From Melastoma dodecandrum (Eukaryota > Streptophyta > Magnoliopsida > Myrtales > Melastomataceae): DNA of 64,000 nucleotides. The stretch is taken from NCBI GenBank assembly GCA_029817715.1, contig JARUPY010000085.1, forward strand, positions 4,774,001 to 4,838,000, given 5' to 3'. This document shows, piece by piece, positions 36,908 through 50,767 of the stretch (position 1 is its first letter; each line of letters begins with the position of its first letter). The translations under genes were made by a program, and so were the position numbers. The notes under the pieces were generated by a model. That model searched no databases and was not told the DNA's origin. It saw nothing but the letters and a program-made list of their open reading frames with translations.

Positions 36908-38391
36908 TCCCTTCTCCTCCTTCTTTGATCGATTCTAGGGATTTGGGGAAGAATTGTTGTGGTTGGTGGTGGCGGTGGATTTCGATTTGGAGTGTGGAGG
37001 GAAACCATTAATAGGAAATCACATTAGATTTCTCGAACCGAGCTTGCTCGAAGATTTGATTTATTTGCCTTTGAGAAGTTACGAATTATTTCTTCAATAT
37101 GTGTTTTTCCCGGATTAAGATTTCGGTTTCCTTATTAAGTAAGAAGGATCGATTTGCTACTTTCCTTGTTTGTCTTTATCTCTATTTATTTCATGTTTTT
37201 CTTTTGTCAACTTTTAAACAAAATATATTCATTTGGAGGTTGGAATGACTGTATTAAAAAAATTTTAACTTCAGCTAAGTCACTTGCGGATGAGGAATGT
37301 ATTTATCGCGGAATGATATAAGATCGACCGATCAAATTGCATGATGGACCGACCTACAATTATGTTTTGCTTAGAATGATATTAATACTACTCCCTTTTA
37401 CCCAAAAGAGCACGCACGACACATTCACATTCACTAGCTTATATGAAGACGAGGGGGCCATTGACAATTTAACTCTCCATCATCCAAAACAGCAAAATGG
37501 ACAAGGGCTGCTGATAACCGTCGACCGAACGATCGATCCTCCTCCTGCCCAGGGGAGCCATGCAGGTATGCGACGTCATTCTCACGACGTGCATGCGCCC
37601 ACGGATGTTTATTCCATTCGATCTCGCATTTGGGAGTGGGACTCCGGGATAGTTACGAGTGTGAACTGTTGTTGTAAATTAGGACAAAACACAGTACAAG
37701 AACGACAATGATTTGGTCGTTAAGAAGTTAATCCAACTTATTATAGAAGGTTCGGGTTTATAGCCCGAATATAACTCTCGTGAAAATTGAATATATAAAA
37801 TTCATTATATAATATCTTTAATTCGGTGTTTCAACTACTAATTTCTTTAGTCATAAAATATTTTACGAAATAGGGTCGAAATTCACACACGCGAGAACGA
37901 GCATAACATCAGGGAAATGTATATAAAAAAATAATTGAAAGGAAACAATTCATCGACTAATACCCCTAAATCGATATTTGAAAAACTAATTTCTTTAAAA
38001 ATTAAAGAATTCGGTATTTGAAAGATCAGATTTCGACCTCACATAGATAAGTCATTATTTCAAATATGGATTTTCTAATTTTTATCGGGTAAAATCGGTG
38101 CTTAAAAAAACAATTTTCTTATGAATAAAATTAATATTTTAAATACTAATTAAGAGACATTACTCAACAAATTTTTAAAATACGATTAATATTTCAAACG
38201 GAAGAACTTTATTAGGCAAGTACCTCAATGATACAGCGGCAAGTCTCCGGACTAAACTGAAATGAAGGGTTAAGTATTGGAGTAATTGGTCACATTCATG
38301 TATTTAATATTTAGTTACTACGTCTTCAGCTCCACGCCTCTCTCAAGGAATCGGAGGGAGTCGTCGAAAGAGGAGGAGCGTCGGCGGAGGG
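36908..38391. other. Intergenic, AT-rich
   Basis: No gene is seen in about 1.5 kb. The open frame at 37337-37711 has no recognisable similarity and biased composition, so I do not call it. Confidence 0.55.
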
Positions 38392-41300
38392 ATGGAGAGC
38401 GCATCGGAGCTGGTGTCGTTTCCCCTGCTCACGACTCCGATCGAGTCAAACTACAGGGCTTGCACCATCCCTTACCGCTTCCCTTCCGACAACCCCAAGA
38501 GGGCGACCCCCACCGAGATCGCCTGGATCGATCTCTTCCTCAACTCCGTCCCTTCCTTCCGGTATATAATGAACATCTCCGTTTGGGATGAATTTTGCCC
38601 ATTCTTCGGTGGCTTCGTTACAGCAACTAGTACGGTGGCTTTTTTTATCCACAATGGAACTGATTTGGAATATGCTGTAGCATTTCTTGGTAATCGTGTT
38701 GCATGGAGCATGAGATGGAATGGTTGGATAGCGGAATTTGTTGAGGATAAGGTTCTCGGTGGAGATGCTGTTGTGCCCCCGGCTTGACCGTATTGGTTTG
38801 TTATGTGGTGTAATGTAGGCAACGGGCGGAGAGTGATCCGACCATTCCCGATGCTCCTGTTAGAGCTCAAAAGTTCGCTGAGAGGTACCCCCTCGATTTT
38901 GTACTCTATGCCCCCTATGATTGAGTTCTATTGCTTAGAATTTTACGATGTCATTGCTCTATTGAAAGATATTCTGAAATACTCGAGGACATGAAGAAGG
39001 ATCCTGAAAGTCACGGTGGACCACCCGATTGTATTGTGAGAAACTCATTTCTTCCTTATTCAAAACTGAATTGAGAATACATAGAATCTGGAGCTCCTCT
39101 TTTCTGACCCCATTTATGTTTTGGATGGTATGGACTAAAGCTTCTTTGCAGAATTCGCGAACAAATACTAAGAGAATTGGGATTCAGGGATATATTCAAG
39201 AGAGTGAAGGTAGTTCGCCCAAAAACTCAACTACCACTCATTGCTCTTGACCTACTTTAAGATTAGTTTATTGAGATTTCGTGTGTCTGCCGCAATATGG
39301 AACAGAAGAAATACCATTCACTTCCCCATTAGCTACTTGCATATTTAATCCTGATCTTACAATTCTTTAATGACTGATGCTTCCTCACTATAGTTTTTAG
39401 GCCTTTATCTGTCCTTTATCAGTTCCATTCCCAATTCTGTCTATCATGAACTGATGATCTGTACAGGATGAAGAAAATACGAAGGCAATATCCCTCTTCA
39501 CCAATGTAATTGAGCTTAACGATGCTATTGAAGACGATGACAAACGTCTAGAAAACCTGGTTCGAGGGGTTTTCGCAGGAAATATTTTTGACCTTGGATC
39601 TGCAAAGGTAATGAAATTCTTTGATCATATGTTTCATTCAATTGGGGGGAAGGGGGGTTATCATGTCCCAAAACTGTAAGTGCGTTTTTGTGCACAAGAG
39701 TTTTTCTGTTTCGTTTTTTCCATTTGCCTGCAAAATAATGGAAGTAGGTATTCCTTTTTTAATTTCCTATTTGAGAAGGAAAATTTCTTTGAACAAAACA
39801 GCATATTTCTTATTTCTACTTGGTGTCTTTCTGGCATTTAATATATGTTAATGTGAGTTGAGGTCCACTTTTTGATGGAATTTAACATGGTAAAAACCAT
39901 AGTTGCCTGTTGTTTTTGGGAAGTGTCCAGCACGTTACGTTTTGAAATGGCAATATCATATACAATTCTACGACAACATGTCAATGTATTTTAAACATTT
40001 ATATTATTCATTCAGATCCCTTAACCACAGAGCACTTGTTTGTAATGTATACAGCTTGCTGAGGTTTTCTCTAAGGATGGCATGTCATTTCTGGCCAGTT
40101 GCCAGAATCTCGTATCCCGACCTTGGGTTATAGATGACTTGGACACTTTCAAACTAACATGGAACAGAAAATCTTGGAAAAAGGTTGTTTATTTCAAAGG
40201 ATGATTTTTTAGGCAAATTTTCTTCTCATGTTCCCGAAACTGTGTTTGCATATTCTGACAAGACCTTTGGCAACAGGCAATCATTTTTGTCGATAACTCC
40301 GGTGCAGATATTATATTGGGTATCTTGCCATTTGCCAGAGAGTTGCTTCGTCGTGGGACTCAAGTATGTTTTTCTTCATAGACCTTGCCGGCTTCTTCTT
40401 CTTGTTGTAGACAGGACCTTTTTTATCTGTAGTACTATGCCTATTTTCTTTTTTTTTTTTATGATTCAAGGCTAGGATTCTTCGTGTGCTTTTTTCAACT
40501 TATACTTTGGAAACAGATGTGTATTATGTGGTGTATTTGTTATTTGAGTACAAAAAGGTCAGCTCATGTTGCAAGATGCTGCTGGACGTTGCTTTATGCT
40601 AACATGGCTTCATTTAAAGGGATAGTGGACTGTTGCAAGCAGAATTCTGATAATTGTATCCAGTATATTGCCAACAAGGGTGTATCCACCTTTCTTGCGA
40701 TCAGTGGTTCTGAAGAGTGTGAACACTTAGCATTATAATACATTTAGAAAACCCTGTGTATCATTTGCTGTCTTGTAAGTAATGAAAATCTTCCTCCTGT
40801 CTGTAAACTCATTACCGAGCTCATTTCTGTGCAGGTGGTGCTTGCTGCTAATGACTTACCTGCTATCAATGATGTAACTTACTATGAACTTATTGAGATC
40901 CTGTCAAAGGTAAACCAAATGATAGTTTCTAAAGCGGGGCATCGCCTTTTTGATCTATGTGCTAACACATTGCCTTGGTCAGTTGAAAGATGAGAACGGA
41001 AAGCTTGGGGGAGTTGATGCATCTAATTTATTGATTACCAACTCTGGGAATGACCTGCCCGTAAGAACATACCATCCCTGCCCGGAAGCTGCTAATATCT
41101 TGTGCTTCTTCCGTGCTACTTATCCTGAACAAGGAATATGACCTTCGGCTTAAAAAATGTTTCAGGTGATTGACCTAGCCAGCGTCTCGCAAGAGTTGGC
41201 ATATCTGGCAAATGATGCAGATCTCGTCATTTTGGAGGGCATGGTGAGTGTCTGATGACGTGATGCATCGGCACCATGAGAATATTCCTGGTAACATGAA

Positions 41301-41564
41301 TAGTGTGGATGATGTGACGACGCCCTTCTTTTATTTTTTGGGCAGGGTCGTGGGATAGAGACGAACCTCTACGCACAATTCAAGTGCGATTCTCTCAAGA
41401 TAGGAATGGTAGCCTAATCGAGTCGCATTTCTTCTCATGGCTCATTTGAATAACCATCAAGCGGGATAAATTCGATTATCTTTATGCAGGTGAAGCATCC
41501 GGAGGTGGCCCATTTCCTCGGAGGACGGCTCTACGACTGCGTCTTCAAGTTCAACCAAGTATGA
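38392..41564 (+). CDS. Damage-control phosphatase, DUF89/ARMT1-like (At2g17340 type)
   Basis: DUF89 metal-dependent phosphatases hydrolyse unwanted or damaged phosphometabolites; the plant stand-alone form is related to the phosphatase part of pantothenate kinase 4. Twelve exons (38392-38561, 38819-38884, 38969-39035, 39141-39209, 39467-39607, 40055-40183, 40277-40363, 40835-40909, 40983-41060, 41166-41243, 41346-41408, 41490-41564) give 365 residues, close to the Arabidopsis length. The metal site FVDNSGAD (Asp220, Asn221, Asp225) is intact, as are SGNDLPVIDL and [15 protein letters not shown]. Other family stretches are [21 protein letters not shown] and [13 protein letters not shown]. All joins keep frame. 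It is cytosolic by default, since no targeting peptide is seen. Confidence 0.92.
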
Positions 41565-41951
41565 CAGTCAATCCCACAAACCCTTATAAGACTTAAGCCT
41601 CAATATTTTTAAGCCAGGAAGGTGTATCTAGTAAAACTTAAGAGGCAGCGTTGACATGCATGCATGGCTTCAGGACGTATGGCATAATGAATAAAGACTG
41701 CCTGCATCTGTATGTTATTTGTTAGGGGAGATAGATCATTCTAATAGCCGTCGAATAAAAATCGAATTATTATATCATTTGGTAAACGTTCGACGGGAGA
41801 CAGATCTGTTATTATTTCCACCTGGAAGTATTACAAGTCCATGTCCGTCCGCCCGTTTAAAAACGAATAAACCAAAAGGAACTCGCTCAAAATCCCAATA
41901 GATTCTCCTCCACCGCATCCCCACCCAAAAGAAAGGGGGAAGAGGACAAAA
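41565..41951. other. Short intergenic region
   Basis: This is the DUF89 3' end and the promoter of the next gene. Nothing else is visible. Confidence 0.5.
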
Positions 41952-42756
41952 ATGGCTTTTCCCTCCGCAAGCGCAGCAGTCTCGACCTTCCTCCCTTCGG
42001 ATCCCTCCACGTCTTCCCGAAGACCTCCCTGCTTATTCCCACTCGCCCCCCACCTAAAGTTTCGACCTTTGCCCTCCCCCTCTTCACCTCTCCCTCCGTC
42101 CCCTTGTTCATCCCCCTTCTTCCCCGGCCAACTCTCCCGCCCCCCCCATGTCCAAACTTCCCTTCCCGTTACCAGCTGTATGCTTTGCTCGCTTTCTCCT
42201 TGTTTTGGTTTCGTTGTGATGTATTTGATTGGTTTTGTGGACGACAATGCCTTTTGCTGTAATTTTTGTGTGTAGCATGGCCGGAATTTGCGAAGAATGT
42301 GTCGGGAGAATGGGATGGGTTTGGGGCTGATTTCACAAGTGATGGGAAGCCGATGGAGCTTCTGGAATCCGTGGTGCCGGAAGCTTACAGAGAATGGGAG
42401 GTCAAGGTGTTTGATTGGCAGACTCAGTGCCCGACCCTTGCTTGGGAGGACGAGGAGACTCTGGAGTACAGGTTGATCAAGCTGCTTCCCACAGTCGGTT
42501 GTGAAGCAGATGCTGCTACACTATATAGAATAGAAGAGAGGACCGTCGGAACTTCTGACAGCAAAGCTTCTCCCTTTGCTTATGAAAGTGGTTGTTATGT
42601 GGCTGGTTGGCCAGTGAAGGACAATGGTAGTAACAAGATGTTGGAGGTGGAGTCTTGTTTTGATTAGTCCTCTAGATAAAGAGACACGTGTGAGACTGAT
42701 AGAGGTTCTTGCCGTAACGGATGGGAAGGTGACACTTAAAAGTATTAGAGTACTAA

Positions 42757-42988
42757 TGATGGAGAAGCGTAGTGGAAATAGGATAAATTAAAGGAACGAT
42801 AAAAAATTATAGGGTTTGTAAAAAAAGCTCAAGAAATTTTTAAAATCAGATAATAGATAAAATAACAAATATTCTTCTTATAAATCCTAAGGTCTTATTT
42901 ATACTAAAAAAGAAATATAACGTGATATTCTCAAAATACCCCTAATGTTATAAAATTTAAAATTTATTATTATTATGCTCCTGCCTCG
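42757..42988 (-). repeat. 3' LTR of the Tudor-SN-carrying element (left in window)
   Basis: It begins TGATGGAGAAGCGTAG and ends near CTCCTGCCTCG. It matches 45185-45419 with many substitutions and indels. The terminal CA has been lost. Confidence 0.85.
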
Positions 42989-43116
42989 GGTTGGAAAAGT
43001 TCACAACTCCAGTGCGAAAACTTCAACGATCTACGCATAAATCTCAGGATCAATCTTCTTCAACTCTTCTTCATCTTCATAAAGCTGATGTTGTATACAT
43101 GTTAGCTTGAGATCCC

Positions 43117-45135
43117 CTACTGTCTGGATATAGAACTGACCATCGCCAAGGACTTCCGCCACCCCATCTTAAGCACTTCCTTCTGTCTGTTCTCAACAGA
43201 CAATCCGTTTGTCTGTTCCTGCCCCTCTACATAGTTCTCCCATATCTCCAGCTTCTTCCTTTTGGCAGCTTGTTCAGCCTGCTCCAGAAGCCCAACATCC
43301 ATGACTCTGTCATAACTGAAAGAAGCTTGAAGTTCGGTAGCCTTCAGTTTTCTCTTGGCTATAACATCCAACATGCCAGCGCTCCATTCAACATATTTAG
43401 CCAATCCGCATTCAACAAGCTCCAAAGCCAGTTCCATTGTTGATTCCGTGTCAGAGTAGTAAACGAAACCTAATAAGTTGTTGAACTTGTCAACACCTTC
43501 CAAGAAAATGCTAACATCTCTATGAAGCACCCGCATTCCCGTAAAGTGCTCGGCTTCCAATCCAAACGAGTTCGGAGCAACTTCATTAGATGTGGTTATC
43601 GAAACCGCAAGCCACTGGGCAGATAATAAAGAAGAAGCAACTTCATTTGCTTCTTCTGAAGCCGCTTCTGCTTCAGAGGCATTCTTGGTGATTGTCCTCC
43701 TGCCCGCTGAAGGATCCTGGACTCTTACGAGGAAAACATGAACAAATTGAAACTCTGAAAGCAAATTCATCTGAAATGTGCTGCCATCTCGATCATGCTC
43801 CACAATTCCTTGCATGGGTCTACCTTTACTTGCAGCCAGTAAACCCATGGCATCAAAGTTGGTGAGATTACCAATAGCAGATGGAGGAATATTTATGATG
43901 GAAGCCTCAGCAGCACCAAAAGTTTTGCTCCAACGACCGAGACCTTGTTTAGCTTGTTCCTTGAGACGAATGAACTCTGTTAGGAAGGGACCTGCATCTC
44001 CTTTCTGTTGACAATATTCCCTGACCTTTGTCCAACCTTCGGATTCGACCAATAAAGCAACATTTTTGTCATCTAGAAAGACAGAGCTCAACTCTCGACC
44101 GATGGACGGCACCACATAATCTATTTTGAAAGTGACCTCTTTTCCAATGCATTTCTTCCTTAAATATTCTCTGCTATCCCAAGCGAAAGGCACATCCACA
44201 CCACCTTTACGGGCCTTTCCTCCAGATGCCATCACACGTATATCCTTTGTTATCTGAGTGACAAGTGATGGTCGATTTAAAGCAGCTTCATCAATACCAC
44301 CTATATCACTCTCCCCGCGTTGGAAAAGTAAACTCCATTCTGGCGGCTTAGCAATTCTTGTGTAGTTATCATATCCTTCTTTTCTCTCGTCCATGAATTC
44401 ATTGCCATCAAAAAATCCTCTAATTCTTCCCCCAATTGTATCCAACTCTTTGATGTCTTTCGTCAGAGGATGGAAGGTGTACTTCTTTTCTTCATAAGGG
44501 TTGAGATAAGTCTCCACCGCATCTGTGAAAATAATAATCTGTGAGTATTCACTATGTGCTATAACATTAGAAACCTCACTTTCACGAGCATCGATCATAA
44601 TATCCATATGCCAATCTTTGACTTCCACTTGAGCAATTGACATGACCCTTTCGATGACGACTGACTCCCCTTCGATTGGATACACATCAATAATATTTTC
44701 GTCCTCATCAGGATATTCATCATAAATAGGTTTTATTTCTTCATCGACCTCTTCTTTAGCCTTCCAGTCTTGATATTCACCGGCGTGCATCTTCTCGCTA
44801 AAGTCTGCAACTTCAATTTCGATCCCACCATCTTTGAGATCTAGGGCACATCTCTTTTCCAATCCACTTCCTCCTGTGTTGTTTACAGGTCCGGCTTCAC
44901 GGAAAGGATTGTCTTCGATTTCATCAGATTCATCCTCAGTACTACCTTCCGGTATGTCTAAGGGGTTGTGGTTGCCTTCCGAAATCTCCATTCGGGCTCC
45001 CACGCGTTCCTGTCGCAGTAGCAGCAACTCTTGGACTGCTTGCGATAGATCTTCAAGCATACTTCGCATCTCAGCAAGTTCCGTCTCTTGATGTTGAACA
45101 CCTCTCCCACGGCCTCTACCATGATTAGCCATCAT
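43117..45135 (-). CDS. Chimeric retroelement protein: gag/protease-region pieces fused to Tudor-SN pieces (672 residues)
   Basis: Residues 1-130 are gag-like: a RGRGRG start, a coiled-coil region, an acidic linker, and IEVADFSEKMHAGEYQDW. Residues about 132-228 match the region around the Gypsy protease (EEIKPIYDEYPDED, VYPIEGESVVI, EEKKYTFHPLTKD), but the protease DSG motif is missing. Residues 229-300 are unassigned. Residues about 301-600 follow plant Tudor-SN SN1-SN2 closely (GGVDVPFAWDSREYLRK, DAMGLLAASKGRPMQGIVE, AKYVEWSAGML). Residues about 608-657 jump to later Tudor-SN segments (a short piece near SN3, then LEIWENYVEGQE and QKEVLKM). No introns interrupt it, so capture through RNA is likely. 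The Tudor domain itself is absent. Tudor-SN is a nuclease-like RNA regulator found in stress granules. Whether this chimera is translated is unknown. Confidence 0.8.
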   Translation of the reverse strand: MMANHGRGRGRGVQHQETELAEMRSMLEDLSQAVQELLLLRQERVGARMEISEGNHNPLDIPEGSTEDESDEIEDNPFREAGPVNNTGGSGLEKRCALDLKDGGIEIEVADFSEKMHAGEYQDWKAKEEVDEEIKPIYDEYPDEDENIIDVYPIEGESVVIERVMSIAQVEVKDWHMDIMIDARESEVSNVIAHSEYSQIIIFTDAVETYLNPYEEKKYTFHPLTKDIKELDTIGGRIRGFFDGNEFMDERKEGYDNYTRIAKPPEWSLLFQRGESDIGGIDEAALNRPSLVTQITKDIRVMASGGKARKGGVDVPFAWDSREYLRKKCIGKEVTFKIDYVVPSIGRELSSVFLDDKNVALLVESEGWTKVREYCQQKGDAGPFLTEFIRLKEQAKQGLGRWSKTFGAAEASIINIPPSAIGNLTNFDAMGLLAASKGRPMQGIVEHDRDGSTFQMNLLSEFQFVHVFLVRVQDPSAGRRTITKNASEAEAASEEANEVASSLLSAQWLAVSITTSNEVAPNSFGLEAEHFTGMRVLHRDVSIFLEGVDKFNNLLGFVYYSDTESTMELALELVECGLAKYVEWSAGMLDVIAKRKLKATELQASFSYDRVMDVGLLEQAEQAAKRKKLEIWENYVEGQEQTNGLSVENRQKEVLKMGWRKSLAMVSSISRQ

Positions 45136-45168
45136 AAGACCCTAAACTCTAACCCTCGATTAGAACTC

Positions 45169-45184
45169 AGGCTCTGATGCCAAT
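45169..45184 (-). other. Primer binding site of the Tudor-SN-carrying element
   Basis: The minus strand reads ATTGGCATCAGAGCC immediately inside the 5' LTR, a plant tRNA-Met-type primer site with one or two mismatches. Confidence 0.7.
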
Positions 45185-45419
45185 TGATGGAGTAGCGTAG
45201 CGGAAATAGGATAAATCACGGAAGAATGGAGAGAAAACGAATAGGATGAAGGGAACGATAGAAAATTCTAGGAACCTCAAGAAATTCTTAAAATCAGATA
45301 ATAGGTAAAACTGTTCTCCTTAGAAACCCTAAGGCCTTATTTATATTAAAAAAGAAATATAACGTGATATTCCCAAAATACTAATTCTAAAATATTATTA
45401 TTATTATGCTCCTGCATCA
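45185..45419 (-). repeat. 5' LTR of the Tudor-SN-carrying element (right in window)
   Basis: It is 235 bases, TGATGGAG to GCATCA. It contains a stretch of about 30 bases near 45217-45247 that the other LTR lacks. Confidence 0.88.
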
Positions 45420-46364
45420 ATTCCACTAGCAATGGTAAGGACCATTTAGGAATGGCGAACAGCTGGGAGGATGTGCAATTTGTGATTCTGCTTTCGCGTC
45501 GACGACACCTGTAGCAGCTTCTGAAGTTACGAGTTTCCGCAAGGGTTTGTTTTCGGCAGCACAGTTTAAACCAGCCAGGGTGAGTTTCTAACAACATGTT
45601 GTCTCAACTCTGTCCATTAACTTTGATATTGCTGGCGACTTTTTAAAAAAATGTTTGCTCCTTCTCAAGTTAGATTAGCAGTTTTCTTTTCAGAATTATA
45701 CTTTACTCGTGCTCTGCCCGGGACTAGCAGTTGACAGTTAAGCTCTCATGGTGGATATGATGGAGTGACTGAAAAATTCTAATGAATTTGTCATAGTTTT
45801 TGTTGACATAGTGTAGGATTTTTCAAATATATGAATTGCTGATGGGATTTCTGGCATCCATTTATGTTTTTAGAGCTGGGAATTTGCAAAAGCTGGCGTG
45901 CAGCTGATAGAAAGAGATGATTGCAGCCTTGTACCGCTTCCTAAGCAATTATGGTGTTCAATGCAAGAAATACATGGCGTAACTTCTGCTCAGGTAGGTT
46001 GGCTATTTGAGCAAGGACAGGCCATTACGTCAACATGCAAGTTCTCAAGTAATCGAGAGTTAGAGGTAATACTGTAAAAGCATAGATCCGTTTCCCTGTG
46101 CTTTTAGTTGTAGTTGAGATCTCGATGTTTTGATGCTCTCTTAGATGAACAATGCGATGCATTTTAGGATAAATATAGGTTAGTTTAGAAGTGGGATGAT
46201 CAGTTAAGACCTTTCTGTGGTAAAGTAATTGAATGTGCTTCTGTATTGTCTCCATTATTATCATATCAACGCATTGCAGTCAAAACTAGTGTGCTGCTTC
46301 TTCATTTGAGATTGTCTTGATGCAGGATATCTTATTAGCAAGGGAAACAGCATCAGACGCATGA

Positions 46365-47485
46365 AACAGGATCTAGAAAACCTGTCAGAATAAATGTACA
46401 AAGAAGTAAGTTCAGCTGACCCGAGGAGTCGATTCCTGAGATGATTCTACTTATTTCTATGATTTTATCATGGCCTCTGCATTGATTTGGAGAGCATTCA
46501 AATTTGTGACAGAGACATTAGAAAAGAAGATGCAGAAGCTATTGGGATGATTATGAACTTTCTATATATGCTCACTTACTGGAACATGGCTGACTGCCAA
46601 AGCATTATCCGTCAAACATTAACTTTAGGATGATCAAGTTGTTGCAGGCGGTGACGGCAAATGCGGCCCCAGCTTCATTCCTAGTACAATATACGGAAAT
46701 GCTGCCGCAATCCAGATATAAGGATGATTTTTAACTAAGTCTTAGTTTTGGTATGACGGCCGCAAACATGAAGTGTTTGCATGTTTGGCCGGTGATTCTA
46801 CTCTAAGGTCTCAATGGTACATCCATTTGCTACTGAAACAGTTCAGACTGATTCGTTTTGGTTTATGGGATGGATTGAAATAATGAGTCGAAGGTTGTTC
46901 TGACAGATTTTTCTGTAAGGCCTTGTTAATGAACTTGATAAACAATTTGCAGAGTTTCAACATGGTTTCATTCAAAAGGTCAGTCAGTCCATTGATCTAC
47001 CACCCAGAGCATTTTTCACAAACAAACAATCATCAAACTATAACACCAAATCGATTGCTATCTATCTTACAAGATTCACATGAAACAGAAAGATAACCTC
47101 AACAAATCCGTGTAGCAAAGCTTCTGTCTTGTCCGAACGATTTCGTCAGATGCTGGGAAAAGCACAAATAACAAGGAAAAGCTAAACGTTTGCCTAAGTT
47201 GCATATATTTCCTCCCCATCTGGAAAGGAATAAAAGCGATAGATTACCAGGCGTGGCTTCAGTCCATTCAGCTGGCTTTCGGATCAAGAGAAAAGGGCCG
47301 ACACCTTCAGGAGCTCCCGTGGAATGGATAATAATCTTCATTCCAACTGGCCTTTTTGATGTATCATTCCAGAAAAGGTATGGAACCTTTTCATGCGGGC
47401 GGGAAAGAAACTTACGTTTCGTAGTAAAGCAACCTTGTCAGCTGCCTATTGTATGAAATCCACGCTCGTCGAAAATTGAAGGTTT
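46365..47485. other. Intergenic between the broken plastid-protein gene and the CDPK gene
   Basis: The two genes converge here. Only 3' untranslated sequence is expected, and I see no other gene. Confidence 0.5.
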
Positions 47486-49732
<2,247 letters not shown>

Positions 49733-50767
49733 AAAAATGCATTAAAAAAAAGAAGAGAAAACTCCTTCGATCTTCTGACCACTCAGAGAAACCGGACGAA
49801 CGTCGAAAGGAAGACGAAATGGAAAATGGATTAAGATCCTACGATTTCTGCCTCTCCCCACGCCGTTGGTTTGTTTTGGGTTACACACACAGGGAAAGAA
49901 CCGCCGTTGTGATTCGGACAACGTGTCGAGATGAGTTTGTTGTAATAAATAAAATGACTACTTCAATAAAAAAAGTGAGAGAGAAAAACTCGGATGACAC
50001 AAAATAGGAAATAAAAGGTGTGTTTTTGTGTGTTGTTTTTTTTTCTTTTTCTTTTTGGTTAATGTTGTTGCTGCTTGCTCGATCGTTTCCCCCCCTTCAT
50101 GCGAAAGCAAACAATTCAGCAGTAAAAAAGTCAACGTCGGAATCATCATCCCTCCTCCTCCACTTGTTACATTACAAACACCTATACATGATAATAATGC
50201 GAAAGACCATCTAAAACTCAGAAAACTCCATTTCTTCTTCGGATCTGGGTTTCACAAGGTTTACTGCTCTCTGCGCAGAAGTTGGAGATGTCTTTTCTTT
50301 TTTTTCCTTTTTCTGTTCTTTCTTTGAGTAAAAGGTTGAAACTCAGGGCTCACGCTCGACAAGATTTTATCAGGGGCCTGTTTGTCTGTCTCGACCGCGT
50401 TTGTTTTGGATTCGAATATCGTAAACGGAGAAAGACGCAGCTGGGAGTACTGTATCTGCATTGCTTTCTATCTTCTTAGTTTTTCTGGGTAAACCCTGTC
50501 CAAAACTGTGCAGACTCTCCATTATTTCTCATCAGAACTAGCCTTTAACCGTTTCTACAAACCCCCCCTCCCCCCAGCGATGATAACACCGCGTAAAGAA
50601 TATTTACTCATCTCCAACTATTGTCTTTTGCATCAACGGTTTTAATCTCGCCTTTGAAGAGCTTCTGGAGCGCCTCAACCAGGATAGAAATAACACGCCC
50701 AATGCAGGAGACAAGCCGGAGAGGCTTTCAACCCGACATTGTTTGAGAATGCCTGTTTTATGATGTG
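49733..50767. other. Intergenic: CDPK promoter and PHT3;3 3' region
   Basis: T/C-rich tracts lie near 50030-50060 and 50290-50315. No gene is seen. Confidence 0.55.

Larger units (their letters stand above)
42757..45419 (-). mobile_element. Non-autonomous LTR retroelement carrying captured Tudor-SN sequence
   Basis: Two direct repeats of about 235 bases (TGATGGAG... to ...CTCCTGC) bracket about 2.2 kb with a tRNA-Met-type primer site inside the right one. There is no reverse transcriptase or integrase. The inside is almost entirely one open frame on the minus strand, joining gag-type pieces to pieces of a host Tudor-SN protein. The two LTRs differ at about one aligned base in ten, plus several indels. 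The flanking five bases (ACTAA left, ATTCC right) no longer match well. Both facts point to an old insertion. Confidence 0.85.
41952..46364 (+). pseudogene. Uncharacterised predicted plastid protein gene, split by an LTR element
   Basis: Exon 1 (41952-42177) encodes a Ser/Pro-rich N-terminus that looks like a chloroplast transit peptide. Exon 2 starts at 42276 with WPEFAKNVSGEWDGFGADF and continues through family-like VVPEAYREWEVKVFDWQTQ. Near 42656-42660 an extra T shifts the frame into a stop (42665-42667), though the right reading resumes in another frame up to the LTR at 42757. After the element (from 45420) the same protein continues with GPFRNGEQLGGC but is preceded by TAG and TAA in frame. 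Exon ends at 45579, 45874-46065 (LVPLPKQLWCSMQE, VGWLFEQGQAITS) and 46326-46364 remain open. The function of this plant family is unknown to me. The gene is dead unless these differences are assembly errors. Confidence 0.75.
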
